Source: Prorocentrum cordatum
Taxonomy: Eukaryota; Sar; Dinophyceae; Prorocentrales; Prorocentraceae
NCBI GenBank assembly: GCA_963575745.1
Contig: CAUYUJ010005592.1
Span: 147,001-211,000 of the forward strand
Direction of reading: 5' to 3'
Length of the DNA stretch: 64,000 nucleotides
Shown: positions 63,431 to 64,000 of the stretch, one piece after another
How positions within the stretch are numbered: position 1 is the stretch's first letter
Layout of the letters: each line of letters opens with the position of its first letter
The notes under the pieces: generated by a model
Databases searched by the model: none
Told to the model about the DNA's origin: nothing
Seen by the model: only the letters and a program-made list of their open reading frames with translations
Position numbers and translations under genes: made by a program

Positions 63431-64000
63431 GCGGCCGCGGCGGAGGTCGCGGGGTAGGGGGCGTCGGCAGAGGCGCGATCCGCGGCGCGGCGGGCTGCGG
63501 CCCCTCCCTCGCGCTTGGCCTCGCTGGGGCCAGGCGCGCGGTCGGCAACGGTAAATCCGACGAGGTGTCCGCCATCGAGGTAGGGGGCTTCGTGGCGGGT
63601 GGCTCCCTAGAAGCGAGGCGGACCGTGAGGTCGGTCACGCGGGCCAGCAACCTTCGCCTTCGAGGTCAAGAGCTTCGAGGTGGGCACCTTCCCCTTTTGA
63701 GGGCTCAGCGCGCGTGCTCCCGTCTCGCCTCGACCCTGTCGGCCCAGCGGGGCGGCGGGGGCGCGGGGCTTGAGCGCGGAAGGCCTGCTGGCGTTTTTAC
63801 CGCAGGCGCGTGCGTTACTCTACTCCTACTCTATTTCCGACTCTACTCTAATAGTTGTTTCCATAATCTATTCCACACCTATTCTTCTCTACTCTGCTGT
63901 GCTCGTCTCCTACTCTCCTCTACTCCGCTCCACTCCGCCCTACTCCACTTCCATCTACTCCAATCTACGCGGATCTGCTTTGCTCTACCCTGCCCTACTG
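63431..64000. repeat. GC-rich stretch ending in a CTACT pentanucleotide array
   Basis: No gene is supported in 63431-63800. From about 63815 to the end, TCTAC/CTACT/CTCCAC units repeat, related to the array at 62.6 kb. Confidence 0.7.

Overview
The window reads as nuclear DNA of a core dinoflagellate. The strongest evidence is the 22-nt dinoflagellate spliced-leader (dinoSL) sequence, present as genomic relics: one intact copy at 4268-4289 and four decayed copies. Also consistent are high GC, huge microsatellites, introns with a probable GA donor, dinoflagellate-type tyrosine-recombinase (YR) retroelements and many short inverted-repeat elements sitting in introns. The genus cannot be fixed from sequence alone; Prorocentrum-like genomes fit. 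Most recognisable genes carry frameshifts. These may be decay or uncorrected indels in homopolymers; a 100-N gap (33193-33292) shows this is a scaffold.

Layout. 0.35-33.1 kb: nearly everything recognisable is on the minus strand. It holds a secreted GH3 glycosidase copy behind an SL relic (355-2358), a small SL-headed gene with an element-derived intron (3757-4306), a poly-Glu/coiled-coil gene piece (4.8-5.75 kb), scattered coiled-coil exons (10.0, 23.1, 23.7 and 31.1 kb), a 6.4-kb YR retrotransposon with split direct repeats (13424-19824), a 1.76-kb alternating GT/GC tract (19.8-21.6 kb) and an acidic four-repeat protein gene behind another SL relic (28.1-29.5 kb). Between these lie about 20 copies of six small terminal-inverted-repeat families. 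Several lie inside introns, so they behave as introners. Arrays of a CCAAGA motif spaced about 10.5 bp apart recur at 4.3, 7.5, 8.1, 24.6, 55.7 and 56.2 kb.

33.3-63.4 kb: recognisable coding sequence is on the plus strand. A long gene of about 25 exons runs from about 33.39 to 46.81 kb with introns of poly-C, TC, TA and CAT repeats and some perfect hairpins. It is followed by a multicopy transposase-like gene (47.6-49.6 kb), a 5'-truncated second YR retroelement (51.5-55.7 kb), a 1.5-kb tandem duplication (56.9-59.8 kb), more small elements (60.3-61.3 kb), a likely exon (61.8 kb) and an SL-headed ORF (62.8 kb). The two halves thus form divergent unidirectional clusters meeting at the assembly gap.

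No pathway can be assembled from these genes. What links them is genome process: SL trans-splicing, reverse transcription of mature mRNAs back into the genome, YR retrotransposition and intron creation by small inverted-repeat elements.
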